Shown piece after piece: positions 8,488 to 15,885 of a stretch of DNA of 64,000 bases (position 1 is its first letter; the number at the start of each line of letters is the position of its first letter). Source of the stretch: JAVJSF01 sp040219555 (GTDB lineage Bacteria > Actinomycetota > Thermoleophilia > Miltoncostaeales > Miltoncostaeaceae); NCBI GenBank assembly GCA_040219555.1, contig JAVJSF010000010.1:124001-188000 (forward strand), written 5' to 3'. The notes below the pieces were generated by a model. It searched no databases. It was not told the origin of the DNA and saw only the letters and a program-made list of their open reading frames with translations. The translations under genes and the position numbers were made by a program.

Positions 8488-9522
8488 CTACGGGATCTGC
8501 AGCAGCCCCAGGGGCAGGGTCTGGTCGCCCAGCACGGCATTCAGCGGCCCCAGCAGGGCCTGCACGCTCGTCATCAGCGTGCCCAGCAGGCCCTCCGGAA
8601 CGAGCTGGAGCACACCGCCGCCGAGGTCGACCAGCCGGAACAGCTCGGAGAGGTCGCCGCTGGGCACGGCCAGCAGCGACAGCACCGGGCTCAGAAGCGG
8701 CTGCAGCAGCGGGCCCACCAGGGGCACCGACCCGATCATCGCGTTCAGGGTCTGGGTGAGGTTCGCCGGGTCGAGGCCCACGCACAGCACGCCTGTGCTC
8801 TGGCACAGGCCTCCCGAGAGCTCCTCGAGCGAGACCAGGTTCAGCACGTCGGGGAGCGTGGTGCCGAGGGCGCCGCTCAGGTCGATCGGCAGGCCGGCGA
8901 GGAGGGCGCTCTGGGGCACGTCCACCTGCACCGCCCGGGGCGCCGGGGCCGGCGTCGCGGGCGCCGGCGCCGTGGGGGCCGCGGGTGCGGAGGCGGGCGC
9001 GGGGCTCGGGGCCGGTGCCGCGGGGGCCGGCACGGCACGGGCCGGCACGACCGGCGCCACGCGGGGACGGGGCACCGTGCAGTCGGCCCGGGCGCGGGCC
9101 AGGTGGACGATGGCCTTCGAGAGTCGCATCTGGCGCTGGCGCAGCTGGCGCGGTCCGGCCACCGAGCTGCCCTTGACCGCGGCCATGCGGATCCTCGCGG
9201 TGATCCGCAGGGCCGGGGCGGCGGCGGTGCACTCGGCCGCCGAGCGGCTGAGCTTCATGTAGCGCCCGTTCAGCACCCGCAGGCGCTTCATGTGCACGGC
9301 CTTTGCCCGGCGGAGCGCCGCCCGCTTCCTGATCTGGGCCCGCTTGGCCGCGATCGCCCTGGCGCGGGCCGGCGTCGCGGCGGCGTGCGTGGTCTGGCCG
9401 GCGCCCGCGTGGGCGGCGGCCACCTCTGCGGGCGCGGGCGCGGCCGACGCGCCTGCGAGGCCTCCGGTCATCAGTGCTCCGCCGACGGCGAGCGTGGCGA
9501 GCAGCGCGGGTGAGCGCTTCAC
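8488..9522 (-). CDS. Secreted Ala/Pro-rich protein of unknown function (paralogue 2)
   Basis: Not recognised; paralogue of the next gene downstream. Start GTG 9522 is preferred over ATG 9552 because GGGGAAGG lies about 8 nt upstream and translation then begins with a typical signal peptide (VKRSPALLATLAVGGALMTG). The product is 344 residues: signal peptide, basic Arg/Lys/Ala-rich helical region, Ala-Pro linker, then a C-terminal domain. Shared C-terminal motifs are LPIDLSGALGTTLP, LCQSTGVLCVGLDP, IGSVPLVGPLLQPLLSPVL and VDLGGGVLQLVPEG. The two genes are 62 bp apart and probably co-transcribed. Two cysteines bracketing STGVL may form a disulfide outside the cell. Confidence 0.75.
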   Translation of the reverse strand: MKRSPALLATLAVGGALMTGGLAGASAAPAPAEVAAAHAGAGQTTHAAATPARARAIAAKRAQIRKRAALRRAKAVHMKRLRVLNGRYMKLSRSAAECTAAAPALRITARIRMAAVKGSSVAGPRQLRQRQMRLSKAIVHLARARADCTVPRPRVAPVVPARAVPAPAAPAPSPAPASAPAAPTAPAPATPAPAPRAVQVDVPQSALLAGLPIDLSGALGTTLPDVLNLVSLEELSGGLCQSTGVLCVGLDPANLTQTLNAMIGSVPLVGPLLQPLLSPVLSLLAVPSGDLSELFRLVDLGGGVLQLVPEGLLGTLMTSVQALLGPLNAVLGDQTLPLGLLQIP

Positions 9523-9637
9523 GGTGGTTCCCTTCCCCGGGTGCACGGACATCCGCTCCGGGTATCGGGCCGTGGGGTCACCGGCATGAGTGGTGGCCGC
9601 CGGGGGGCGAGAAACCTCGCCCGCACCGGCCGGGGGT

Positions 9638-12061
9638 TCAGCCCCCGGGAAGCAGCGCGGTCTCGAGCACCTGCTCGATCCGCTCGGCGAAGGTCACCCG
9701 CAGGCCGCCCAGTTGCTCCTCGGTGAGATCGGCCTCGAGCTGCTCGCGGTTGAGGGCCGGCAGGATCACCCCGCCGATCCCTGCCCGCCGGGCGGCGAGC
9801 ACCTTCTCCTTGACCCCGCCGATGGGCAGCACCTGCCCGGTGAGCGTGATCTCACCGGTCATCGCGACGTCCTCGCTCACCGGGCGGCCGCCGAGCGCCG
9901 AGACCAGGGCGGTCACCATCGTGATCCCCGCCGAGGGACCGTCCTTGGGCACCGCGCCGGCCGGGATGTGCAGGTGGATGTCGTGGCCCGCGAAGTAGTC
10001 GTCGGCCAGGTCCAGGCCGAAGGCCCCGGCCCGCGCCCGCACCAGCGACACCGCCGCATGCGACGACTCGCGCATCACGTCCCCCAGTTGCCCGGTGACC
10101 GTCAGCTTGCCGCTCCCCGGCATGACGAGCGCCTCCACGAACAGGATCTCGCCGCCGGCCCCGGTCACGGCGAGGCCCGTCGCCACCCCGGGGTCGCTGG
10201 TGCGGCGCTTCACCTCGTTGTGGACGCGTTCGGGGCCCAGGATCTCGCGCACCCGCTCGGGCCCCAGCACCTCGGCCGAGTCGTCGCCCTCGGCCACCCG
10301 GCGGGCGATGCGGCGGGTCAGGGCGCCGATGCGCCGCTCCAGCTGGCGCACGCCGGCCTCGCGGGTGTACTCGCCGATCACCGTGTGCAGCCCGTCGTCG
10401 CCGACCTCCAGCACCCCGTCGGGCAGGCCGCTGCGCTCGATCTGGCGCGGCAGCAGGTACCGCCGGGCGATGTGGAGCTTCTCCTCCTCGGTGTAGCCCG
10501 CGAGCCGGATGATCTCCATGCGGTCGCGCAGGGGGCCGGGGATGGTCTCGAGCACGTTCGCGGTGCACAGGAACAGGACCCGGGACAGGTCCAGGGGCAG
10601 GTCGAGGTAGTGGTCGCGGAAGGTGCCGTTCTGGGCCGGGTCGAGCACCTCGAGCATGGCCGAGGAGGGGTCCCCGCGCACGTCGGCGCCCATCTTGTCG
10701 ATCTCGTCCACCATCAGCACCGGGTTCATCGCGCCGGCGTCCCGCATGGCCCGCACGATCGTGCCGGGCATCGCGCCCACGTATGTACGCCGGTGGCCGC
10801 GTATCTCGCTCTCGTCGCGCACGCCCCCCACCGAGATGCGCGCGAACCGCCGGCCGAGGGCCCGGGCGATCGACTGGCCCAGCGAGGTCTTGCCCACCCC
10901 GGGCGGGCCCACGAAGCAGATGATCGGGCCCTGGGCGTCGGCCTTCAGGCGGGCCACCGCCAGCTGCTCGATGATCCGGTCCTTCACCACATCGATGTCG
11001 TAGTGGTCCTCGTCCAGCACCGCGCGGGCGCGCTCCAGGTCCAGGTCGTCCTCGGTGACGGTCTTCCAGGGAAGATCGAGGATCCAGTCCAGGTAGGTGC
11101 GGATGACGCTGTGCTCGGCCGAGGCCGAGGGGATGCGCTCCAGCCGGGTCAGCTCGCGCTCGGCGGCGGTGCGCACCTGCGGGGGCGGGTCGAGCTCGGC
11201 CAGCCGCAGGCGCAGCTCCTCGATATCGGCCTCGTCGTCCTCGCCCTCGCCCAGCTCCTCGCGGATGGCCTTCAGCTGCTGGCGCAGGAAGAACTCGCGC
11301 TGGCCCTTCTGCATGTCCTCCTGGACGTCGCTCTGGATCTTGGCGCCCAGCTCCAGCAGCTCCAGCTCGCGCGTGCAGAGCACCGTCAGCCGGCGCAGTC
11401 GCGCCTCCAGCCCGGTCTCCTCCAGCAGCGACTGGCGCTCCTCGACGGTGAGGCGCATGGACGAGGCGACCATGAACGAGAGCGTCGCCGGGTCATCCAC
11501 GTTGGCCACCGCCACCTGCAGCTCGTCGGGCAGGTGGGGGACCAGGGCGATCATGCGGGTGAAGATGCCCTGCAGGTTGCGCGCCAGCGCCTCGACCTCG
11601 TTGGTGCGCTCGCCCTCGTCGGGGACCACCTCCACCCGCGCCACCAGGAACGGCTCCTCCTGGGTGTACTCGCCGATGCTGATGCGCCTCAGTCCCTGCA
11701 CCAGGATGCGCACCGTGCCGTCGGGGAGGCGCACCATCCGCTCCACCATGGCGGCCGTGCCCATCGTGTGCAGCAGCGCCGGCGGTGGCTCGGAGGCCCC
11801 GGGATCGCGGCTCGCCGCCAGGGCCAGCATGCGCGGTGAGTGGTTCAGGACATCGTCGATCAGGCGGATGGAGCGCGCCTCGCCGATGGCCAGCGGCGCC
11901 ATCGCCTCGGGGAAGACGACGGTCTCCTTCAGCGGGAGCACCGGGAGCGTGTCGGGGATCGCGCCGTGGTCCGCCGCGCCCCCGGGGGCGTCCTCGTCGC
12001 CCGCGAGCTCGCCTGCGGGGTCCTCGGGCGGCGGGCCCGCGGGCTCGGGCTCGTCGCTCAT
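9638..12061 (-). CDS. lon: ATP-dependent protease Lon
   Basis: An 807-residue LonA-type protease that degrades misfolded and regulatory proteins in the cytosol. The N-terminal substrate-binding domain starts at LPVLPLKETVVFPE. The AAA+ module has Walker A GPPGVGKTS at about residue 385 and Walker B MVDEIDKMG. The C-terminal Ser-Lys dyad protease domain has PKDGPSAGITM (catalytic Ser about 706) and GGVKEKVLAA (catalytic Lys about 749). The first 35 residues are acidic and Pro-rich. Its start overlaps the stop of the small heat-shock gene by 4 nt. A stem-loop overlaps the stop codon (9630-9648) and another lies at 9605-9622, both possible 3' ends. Confidence 0.97.
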   Translation of the reverse strand: MSDEPEPAGPPPEDPAGELAGDEDAPGGAADHGAIPDTLPVLPLKETVVFPEAMAPLAIGEARSIRLIDDVLNHSPRMLALAASRDPGASEPPPALLHTMGTAAMVERMVRLPDGTVRILVQGLRRISIGEYTQEEPFLVARVEVVPDEGERTNEVEALARNLQGIFTRMIALVPHLPDELQVAVANVDDPATLSFMVASSMRLTVEERQSLLEETGLEARLRRLTVLCTRELELLELGAKIQSDVQEDMQKGQREFFLRQQLKAIREELGEGEDDEADIEELRLRLAELDPPPQVRTAAERELTRLERIPSASAEHSVIRTYLDWILDLPWKTVTEDDLDLERARAVLDEDHYDIDVVKDRIIEQLAVARLKADAQGPIICFVGPPGVGKTSLGQSIARALGRRFARISVGGVRDESEIRGHRRTYVGAMPGTIVRAMRDAGAMNPVLMVDEIDKMGADVRGDPSSAMLEVLDPAQNGTFRDHYLDLPLDLSRVLFLCTANVLETIPGPLRDRMEIIRLAGYTEEEKLHIARRYLLPRQIERSGLPDGVLEVGDDGLHTVIGEYTREAGVRQLERRIGALTRRIARRVAEGDDSAEVLGPERVREILGPERVHNEVKRRTSDPGVATGLAVTGAGGEILFVEALVMPGSGKLTVTGQLGDVMRESSHAAVSLVRARAGAFGLDLADDYFAGHDIHLHIPAGAVPKDGPSAGITMVTALVSALGGRPVSEDVAMTGEITLTGQVLPIGGVKEKVLAARRAGIGGVILPALNREQLEADLTEEQLGGLRVTFAERIEQVLETALLPGG

Positions 12062-12480
12062 GTGTCGCTCGCGCGGACGGTGATCTCCACCCGGTGCGCC
12101 GGCGGGCGCGGGGCCAGCGGGAGGGTGATGCGCAGGATGCCCCGGTCGTAGTCGGCGCCGGCCCCGGCGGCGTCGACCGCCACGTTCAGGCGCAGCCGGC
12201 GCTCGAAGGGGCCCCAGGCGATCTCGGCGTGCTGGTAGGCGCGCCGCTCGCCGTGCGCCCCGCGCCGGCGCACGCCGCGCACCACCAGGACGTCCTCGTG
12301 CAGCGCGATGTCGACGTCGGCCGGGTCGATGCCGGCCACGTCCATCTCCACCGCCAGCAGCGGCCGGGCCGCGTCGCCGGTCAGGTAGACGTCGACGGGT
12401 GCGCGCGCCTCTGGCGAGGACCCCCGCCGGCCGCCGGGGAACAGCTCGGCGAACAGACGGTCGACATCGTCGCGGAACAT
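12058..12480 (-). CDS. Small heat-shock protein, Hsp20 family
   Basis: A 140-residue alpha-crystallin-type holdase chaperone. The crystallin domain covers about 32-135, with the conserved VDIALHEDVLVVRGVRR strand region and the hydrophobic GILRITLPLAPR near the end. The N terminus (MFRDDVDRLFAELFP) is the usual short amphipathic arm. It is first in a two-gene operon with lon, overlapping by ATGA, which links aggregate holding with degradation. No HAIR or CIRCE repeat is visible upstream. Instead a TAGGCT hexamer sits 7 nt before the start, suggesting a leaderless mRNA. Confidence 0.93.
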   Translation of the reverse strand: MFRDDVDRLFAELFPGGRRGSSPEARAPVDVYLTGDAARPLLAVEMDVAGIDPADVDIALHEDVLVVRGVRRRGAHGERRAYQHAEIAWGPFERRLRLNVAVDAAGAGADYDRGILRITLPLAPRPPAHRVEITVRASDT

Positions 12481-12487
12481 GGGCGCG

Positions 12488-12493
12488 AGCCTA
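12488..12493 (-). promoter_or_regulatory. Candidate -10 of the hsp20-lon operon (leaderless)
   Basis: On the minus strand TAGGCT lies 7 nt before the ATG at 12480, with no Shine-Dalgarno sequence in between. No -35 or heat-shock operator is recognisable nearby. Confidence 0.5.
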
Positions 12494-12577
12494 ACCCAGG
12501 GGGCGGACCCGCGCCCGCGCCCTCAGCGCCCAGCGGCCGGAGGTCGCGCAGCGCCACGGCCGCCTCGTGCAACCCCG

Positions 12578-12826
12578 TCAGTCCTCCCAGTCGTCCTCGG
12601 CCAGCAGGCGGGCGTAGGCCCGCCACTCGCGCAGCACCTTCTTCACCCCGCGGGGCGGCAGGTCGGGCCGCACCGACCCCAGCAGCGTCAGCGCGAGGCC
12701 CTCGGCCCCCTTGGCCGGCGGATCCTGGAGCTCGTTGAGGACGGCCCACACCAGGTCCTCGCCCAGTTCGGGGCGCTCGCCGAGGATGTAGTCGGCGGCG
12801 TCGCCGAGGTCGGGTTCTTCGGCCAT
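12578..12826 (-). CDS. Small acidic hypothetical protein
   Basis: Not recognised. An 82-residue acidic protein beginning MAEEPDLGDAADYILGERPE and ending LREWRAYARLLAEDDWED, probably cytosolic and mostly helical. No signal peptide, membrane segment or cysteine motif is seen. The ATG at 12826 is chosen because the upstream extension of the frame is Arg/Ala-rich and lies in the divergent intergenic region. Its neighbours are the hsp20-lon operon downstream and a divergent hypothetical gene upstream; about 100 bp separates it from hsp20. Confidence 0.65.
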   Translation of the reverse strand: MAEEPDLGDAADYILGERPELGEDLVWAVLNELQDPPAKGAEGLALTLLGSVRPDLPPRGVKKVLREWRAYARLLAEDDWED

Positions 12827-12961
12827 CGGCCCCAGTAGACCACACGCGCGCCGGCGCGCGCGCGAGTGGTCGCGCTCAAGTCCCCGGCCGCTCGCGCCGA
12901 TGCACCTGGCGGAGGCGTCGCGCCTCCCCATAGGTGCCCCGACCGCTCCCGGAGGCCTCTT

Positions 12962-13246
12962 GTGAGGCGACCCCCGAACACCGACCCGCCCACCGTCGCC
13001 GCCGTCCAGGCGCTCTGCCAGCGGGCGCGATCGGCCGGGTCGCCGAACGCCGCCGCACGCCGGCCTCTGGTGGCCGAGTACCAGCGCCTGGCCGCGGCGC
13101 TCGGTGTGGAGCCGGCCGCCATCGCCACCGGGCGCGAACTGCAGCAGGCCGCCGTCGGCCTCCTGCGCTCGGCCGCCGCGGCCGAGGCCGCCGCCGCGGC
13201 CACCCCGCAGGCCCGCCTGCGCCGCGCCGGGCGCTCCAACAGGTAG
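12962..13246 (+). CDS. Small Ala-rich hypothetical protein
   Basis: Not recognised. A 94-residue basic, Ala-rich protein starting at GTG 12962, supported by GGAGG at 12951-12955 with 6-nt spacing. The sequence (VAAVQALCQRARSAGSP, LVAEYQRLAAALGVEPAAI) looks all-helical, and the C terminus is a run of Ala followed by basic residues. No known domain is seen. The gene precedes rpmG by 86 bp; that gap contains a promoter-like sequence, so it is probably a separate transcript. A 7-bp hairpin (12911-12927) and an alternating CG tract (about 12845-12864) lie upstream. Confidence 0.55.
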   Translation: MRRPPNTDPPTVAAVQALCQRARSAGSPNAAARRPLVAEYQRLAAALGVEPAAIATGRELQQAAVGLLRSAAAAEAAAAATPQARLRRAGRSNR

Positions 13247-13290
13247 TCTCCCCGGACCGCGCGGGGGGATCGCGTGCGCTTCGGCGCGTG

Positions 13291-13299
13291 TGGTACCCT
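13291..13299 (+). promoter_or_regulatory. Extended -10 promoter candidate for rpmG-tRNA-secE-nusG
   Basis: TGG-TACCCT forms an extended -10 (TGn followed by TACCCT at 13294-13299), 33 nt before the rpmG start. No convincing -35 is seen, which is acceptable for an extended -10 promoter. Confidence 0.45.
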
Positions 13300-13332
13300 T
13301 CGCCGCCCGTCACCGACCGGAGAGTACGACCT

Positions 13333-13494
13333 GTGCCACCGGGCCAGCGCATCGCAGTGACGATGGCTTGCGAGGAGTGCAAGCATCGGAACTACCAGAC
13401 CAACAAGAGCCGTCGGAACAGCCCGGACCGCATCGGGTTCCGGAAGTTCTGCCGTTGGTGCGGCAAGCACACTCCGCACAAGGAGACCCGCTGA
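13333..13494 (+). CDS. rpmG: 50S ribosomal protein L33, zinc type
   Basis: A 53-residue L33. Start GTG 13333 is chosen over ATG 13363 because the family begins with a beta strand before the first zinc pair (here QRIAVTMACEECKHRNY), and GGAGAG lies upstream. Two CxxC pairs, CEEC and CRWC, make this the zinc-binding form. The C-terminal KHTPHKETR is diagnostic of the family. It heads the rpmG, tRNA-Trp, secE, nusG, rplK, rplA series typical of actinomycetes. Confidence 0.95.
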   Translation: MPPGQRIAVTMACEECKHRNYQTNKSRRNSPDRIGFRKFCRWCGKHTPHKETR

Positions 13495-13521
13495 CGCGCT
13501 AGCGCGGCGGGGATCCCCCGA

Positions 13522-13594
13522 AGGGTCGTAGCTCAACTGGTAGAGCACCGGTCTCCAAAACCGGGGGTTGGGGGTTCGAGTCCCTCCGGCCCTG
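13522..13594 (+). tRNA. trnW: tRNA-Trp (CCA anticodon)
   Basis: A 73-nt cloverleaf. The acceptor stem pairs AGGGTCG with CGGCCCT (one T-G pair). The D arm is GCTC...GAGC. The anticodon stem CCGGT/ACCGG encloses a loop with CCA at 13555-13557. The T loop TTCGAGT is standard. The discriminator is G at 13594 and CCA is not encoded. Its position between rpmG and secE is a conserved actinobacterial arrangement. Confidence 0.97.
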
Positions 13595-13631
13595 TTCGGG
13601 CCCTGTCCAATGATCCGATGACAAGAAGCTG

Positions 13632-14006
13632 ATGGCACGTATCCGACCCGCGCGAGGGCAGGACGGCCCCGGGGACGGCGACGAGCCGGGCCCCGGCGGC
13701 GCTCGCACCCCGAAGCCCAAGGAATCGAAACGCGCCGGCGCGGGCAAGGCCCCGTCGAACCCGCGCCCGACTCCGCAGCGTCGCAAGGAGCAGAAGGCAG
13801 GCAGCTACACCAAGGCCGTGGCCGCCGAGCGCAAGGGCTCGCGGTTCATCACCGAGGTCGCCGCCGAGCTGCGCAAGGTGAGCTGGCCCAACCGCAGTCA
13901 GCTGGCCCAGGGCACCGCCATCACCCTGGTGGTCGTCGGAGTGGTCGCCGCGTATCTGGCGGCCCTCGACGCCGTGTTCCGCCGTCTCATCGACTCCATC
14001 TTCTAG
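13632..14006 (+). CDS. secE: Preprotein translocase subunit SecE
   Basis: A 124-residue SecE, the small essential subunit of the SecYEG channel. The conserved amphipathic helix FITEVAAELRKVSWPNRSQL (about 72-91) precedes one membrane helix, TAITLVVVGVVAAYLAALDA (about 95-114). The first 70 residues are a basic, Pro/Gly-rich extension, longer than in E. coli-like or Mycobacterium-like minimal forms and of unknown use. It sits directly upstream of nusG, as in most bacteria. Confidence 0.95.
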   Translation: MARIRPARGQDGPGDGDEPGPGGARTPKPKESKRAGAGKAPSNPRPTPQRRKEQKAGSYTKAVAAERKGSRFITEVAAELRKVSWPNRSQLAQGTAITLVVVGVVAAYLAALDAVFRRLIDSIF

Positions 14007-14013
14007 GGGCTCC

Positions 14014-14550
14014 GTGTTCCGCTGGTACGTCATCAACACCTACTCCGGCCATGAGAAGAAGGTGAAGGCCAACCTCGAGCACCGCCTGATCTCCCTCGGG
14101 CAGCGCGACAGGGTCAAGCAGGTGGTCATCCCCACGGAGAACGTGGTGGAGACCAACAAGGACGGCCAGAAGGTGCAGAGCGAGAAGCGCCGCCTCCCCG
14201 GCTACGTGCTGGTGGAGATGGACATGACCCCCGACGCCCGCTGGCTGGTCCAGAACACGCCGGGCGTCACCGGGTTCGTCGGCGGCGGCGGGCGTGAGAA
14301 CGACCCCGTGCCGCTCAGCAAGCCCGAGGTGGACCGACTGCTCAACGTCGCCACCGAGCCCCGCCCGCGGGTGAAGGCCGACTTCGAGGTGGGCGACAGC
14401 GTGAAGATCATCTCCGGACCCCTGTCGGAGTTCAGTGGAGAGATCGCCGAGATCAAGCCGGAGCTCGGCCGCCTGAAGGTGCTCGTGAGCATCTTCGGCC
14501 GCGAGACGCCGGCCGATCTCTCGTTCGACCAGGTCAAGAAGATCTCCTAA
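14014..14550 (+). CDS. nusG: Transcription termination/antitermination protein NusG
   Basis: A 178-residue two-domain NusG starting at GTG 14014 (MFRWYVINTYSGHEKKVKANL). The NGN domain, which binds the RNA polymerase clamp, covers about 1-115 and contains LPGYVLVEMDM. The C-terminal KOW domain at about 124-178 (FEVGDSVKIISGPLSEFSG) couples transcription to S10 or Rho. It lacks the long acidic N-terminal extension seen in many Streptomyces and Mycobacterium NusG proteins. It is 7 nt from secE and 8 nt from rplK. Confidence 0.97.
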   Translation: MFRWYVINTYSGHEKKVKANLEHRLISLGQRDRVKQVVIPTENVVETNKDGQKVQSEKRRLPGYVLVEMDMTPDARWLVQNTPGVTGFVGGGGRENDPVPLSKPEVDRLLNVATEPRPRVKADFEVGDSVKIISGPLSEFSGEIAEIKPELGRLKVLVSIFGRETPADLSFDQVKKIS

Positions 14551-14558
14551 GGACACCG

Positions 14559-14987
14559 ATGGCGAAGAAGGTCCAGCAGGTCGTCAAGCTCCAGATCCCC
14601 GCCGGCGCGGCGTCGCCGGCGCCGCCCGTGGGCCCCGCCCTCGGTGGTGCGGGGATCAACATCATGGAGTTCTGCAAGGCGTTCAACGCGCAGACCCAGG
14701 CCGACAACGGGGTCCTGACCCCGGTCGAGGTCTCGGTCTACGAGGACAAGTCGTTCACCTTCATCACGAAGGTGCCGCCTGCCGCCGTGCTCATCCGCAT
14801 GGAGCTGGGCATCGACAAGGGGAGCGCCGAGCCCCACAAGGCCAAGGTGGCGATGCTCACCCAGCAGCAGCTGCGCAGCATCGCCGAGACCAAGCTGCCC
14901 GACATGAACGCCACCAGCGTCGAGTCGGCCATGCGTATCATCGCCGGGACCGCCCGAAGCATGGGCGTCACCGTCGAGGCGGAGTAG
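14559..14987 (+). CDS. rplK: 50S ribosomal protein L11
   Basis: A 142-residue L11, part of the GTPase-associated centre with L10/L12 and the target site of thiostrepton-type drugs. The N-terminal domain has the Pro-rich signature ASPAPPVGPALGGAGINIMEFC. The C-terminal RNA-binding domain contains MRIIAGTARSMGVTVE. Length and motifs are normal. It is in the secE-nusG-rplK-rplA operon with 8-9-nt gaps. Confidence 0.98.
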   Translation: MAKKVQQVVKLQIPAGAASPAPPVGPALGGAGINIMEFCKAFNAQTQADNGVLTPVEVSVYEDKSFTFITKVPPAAVLIRMELGIDKGSAEPHKAKVAMLTQQQLRSIAETKLPDMNATSVESAMRIIAGTARSMGVTVEAE

Positions 14988-14996
14988 GAGGACCAG

Positions 14997-15713
14997 GTGC
15001 CAAAGCGCGGCAGGCGCTACCAGCAGGCGAGATCCGAGATCGATGTGGCGCAGGTGTACAACCCGCTGCAGGCGGTCCGGCTGATCAAGTCGCAGGAGCT
15101 CACCAAGTTCGACCCCACGGTCGAGGTGCACATCCGCCTCGGCGTCAACGTTCGCCACGCCGACCAGCAGTTGCGCGGCACCATCAGCCTGCCGCACGGC
15201 AGCGGTAAGACGGTGAGCGTGGTCGTGTTCGCCCAGGGGGAGAAGGCGCGCGAGGCCGAGGAGGCCGGCGCCGACGTGGTGGGCGCCGACGACCTGGCTC
15301 AGCGCGTCCAGGAGGGCTTCGACGATTTCGACGTCGCCATCGCCACCCCGGACATGATGGGCGTGGTCGGCCGGCTGGGCCGCATCCTGGGCCCCTCGGG
15401 CAAGATGCCCAACCCCAAGACCGGCACCGTGACGATGGATGTCGCCAAGGCCGTCTCCGAGGTGAAGGCCGGTAAGGTCGAGTACCGCACCGACCGCACC
15501 GGGATCATCCACCTCGGCATCGGCAAGCGCTCCTTCGACGAGGCCGACCTGGTCGCGAACTACACCGCGGTGATCGACGAGATCGTCCGGATGAAGCCCG
15601 CGGCCGCCAAGGGCAGGTACCTCAAGTCGATCACGATCGCCCAGACCATGGGCCCCGGCATCCCGGTCGACACCGCCAACCCGACCGGCGTCGGCGAGGA
15701 GCCCGCGGCCTAG
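14997..15713 (+). CDS. rplA: 50S ribosomal protein L1
   Basis: A 238-residue L1, the mobile L1-stalk protein that helps E-site tRNA leave. Start GTG 14997 follows AGGAGG. The signature GRLGRILGPSGKMPNPKTGTV is present, as are the N-terminal KRGRRYQQA and the terminal lobe SITIAQTMGPGIPVD. L1 often represses its own operon by binding leader mRNA; no mimic of the rRNA site was identified with certainty. Confidence 0.98.
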   Translation: MPKRGRRYQQARSEIDVAQVYNPLQAVRLIKSQELTKFDPTVEVHIRLGVNVRHADQQLRGTISLPHGSGKTVSVVVFAQGEKAREAEEAGADVVGADDLAQRVQEGFDDFDVAIATPDMMGVVGRLGRILGPSGKMPNPKTGTVTMDVAKAVSEVKAGKVEYRTDRTGIIHLGIGKRSFDEADLVANYTAVIDEIVRMKPAAAKGRYLKSITIAQTMGPGIPVDTANPTGVGEEPAA

Positions 15714-15819
15714 TCGGCGCACCCTCCGCACACCCCCGACCGTAGATCCACGGGGGCGGCACCGCCGCCTCAAACCGCGCAAGCGGATCCCGTGCGAGGT
15801 CGGAGCAGCGTCTCAGGGC

Positions 15820-15885
15820 CCTCCGGGGTCGTGGTGATCTGCCCCGACGCGCACGGGCGATCACCCCGAAGGAGGTGACACCCTG
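15820..15885 (+). promoter_or_regulatory. rplJ leader: long hairpin that can mask the Shine-Dalgarno
   Basis: A nested stem can form over the rplJ ribosome-binding site. CCTCC at 15820-15824 pairs with the Shine-Dalgarno GGAGG at 15871-15875, GGGG with CCCC inside it, and GGTGATC/GATCACC plus GCCC/GGGC form the apical hairpin around 15833-15865. This sits where L10 leaders lie in other bacteria and would allow feedback by L10-L12. A smaller hairpin, GGCGGC-acc-GCCGCC, is at 15755-15769. Confidence 0.55.

Noticed and set aside
9590..11839. 749-codon open frame antisense to lon
   Set aside because: Shadow of lon; composition is typical of reverse-frame translation and no motif is seen.
12845..12864. 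Alternating CG tract as a Z-DNA regulatory element
   Set aside because: Such tracts are expected by chance in DNA of this composition; nothing else supports a function.
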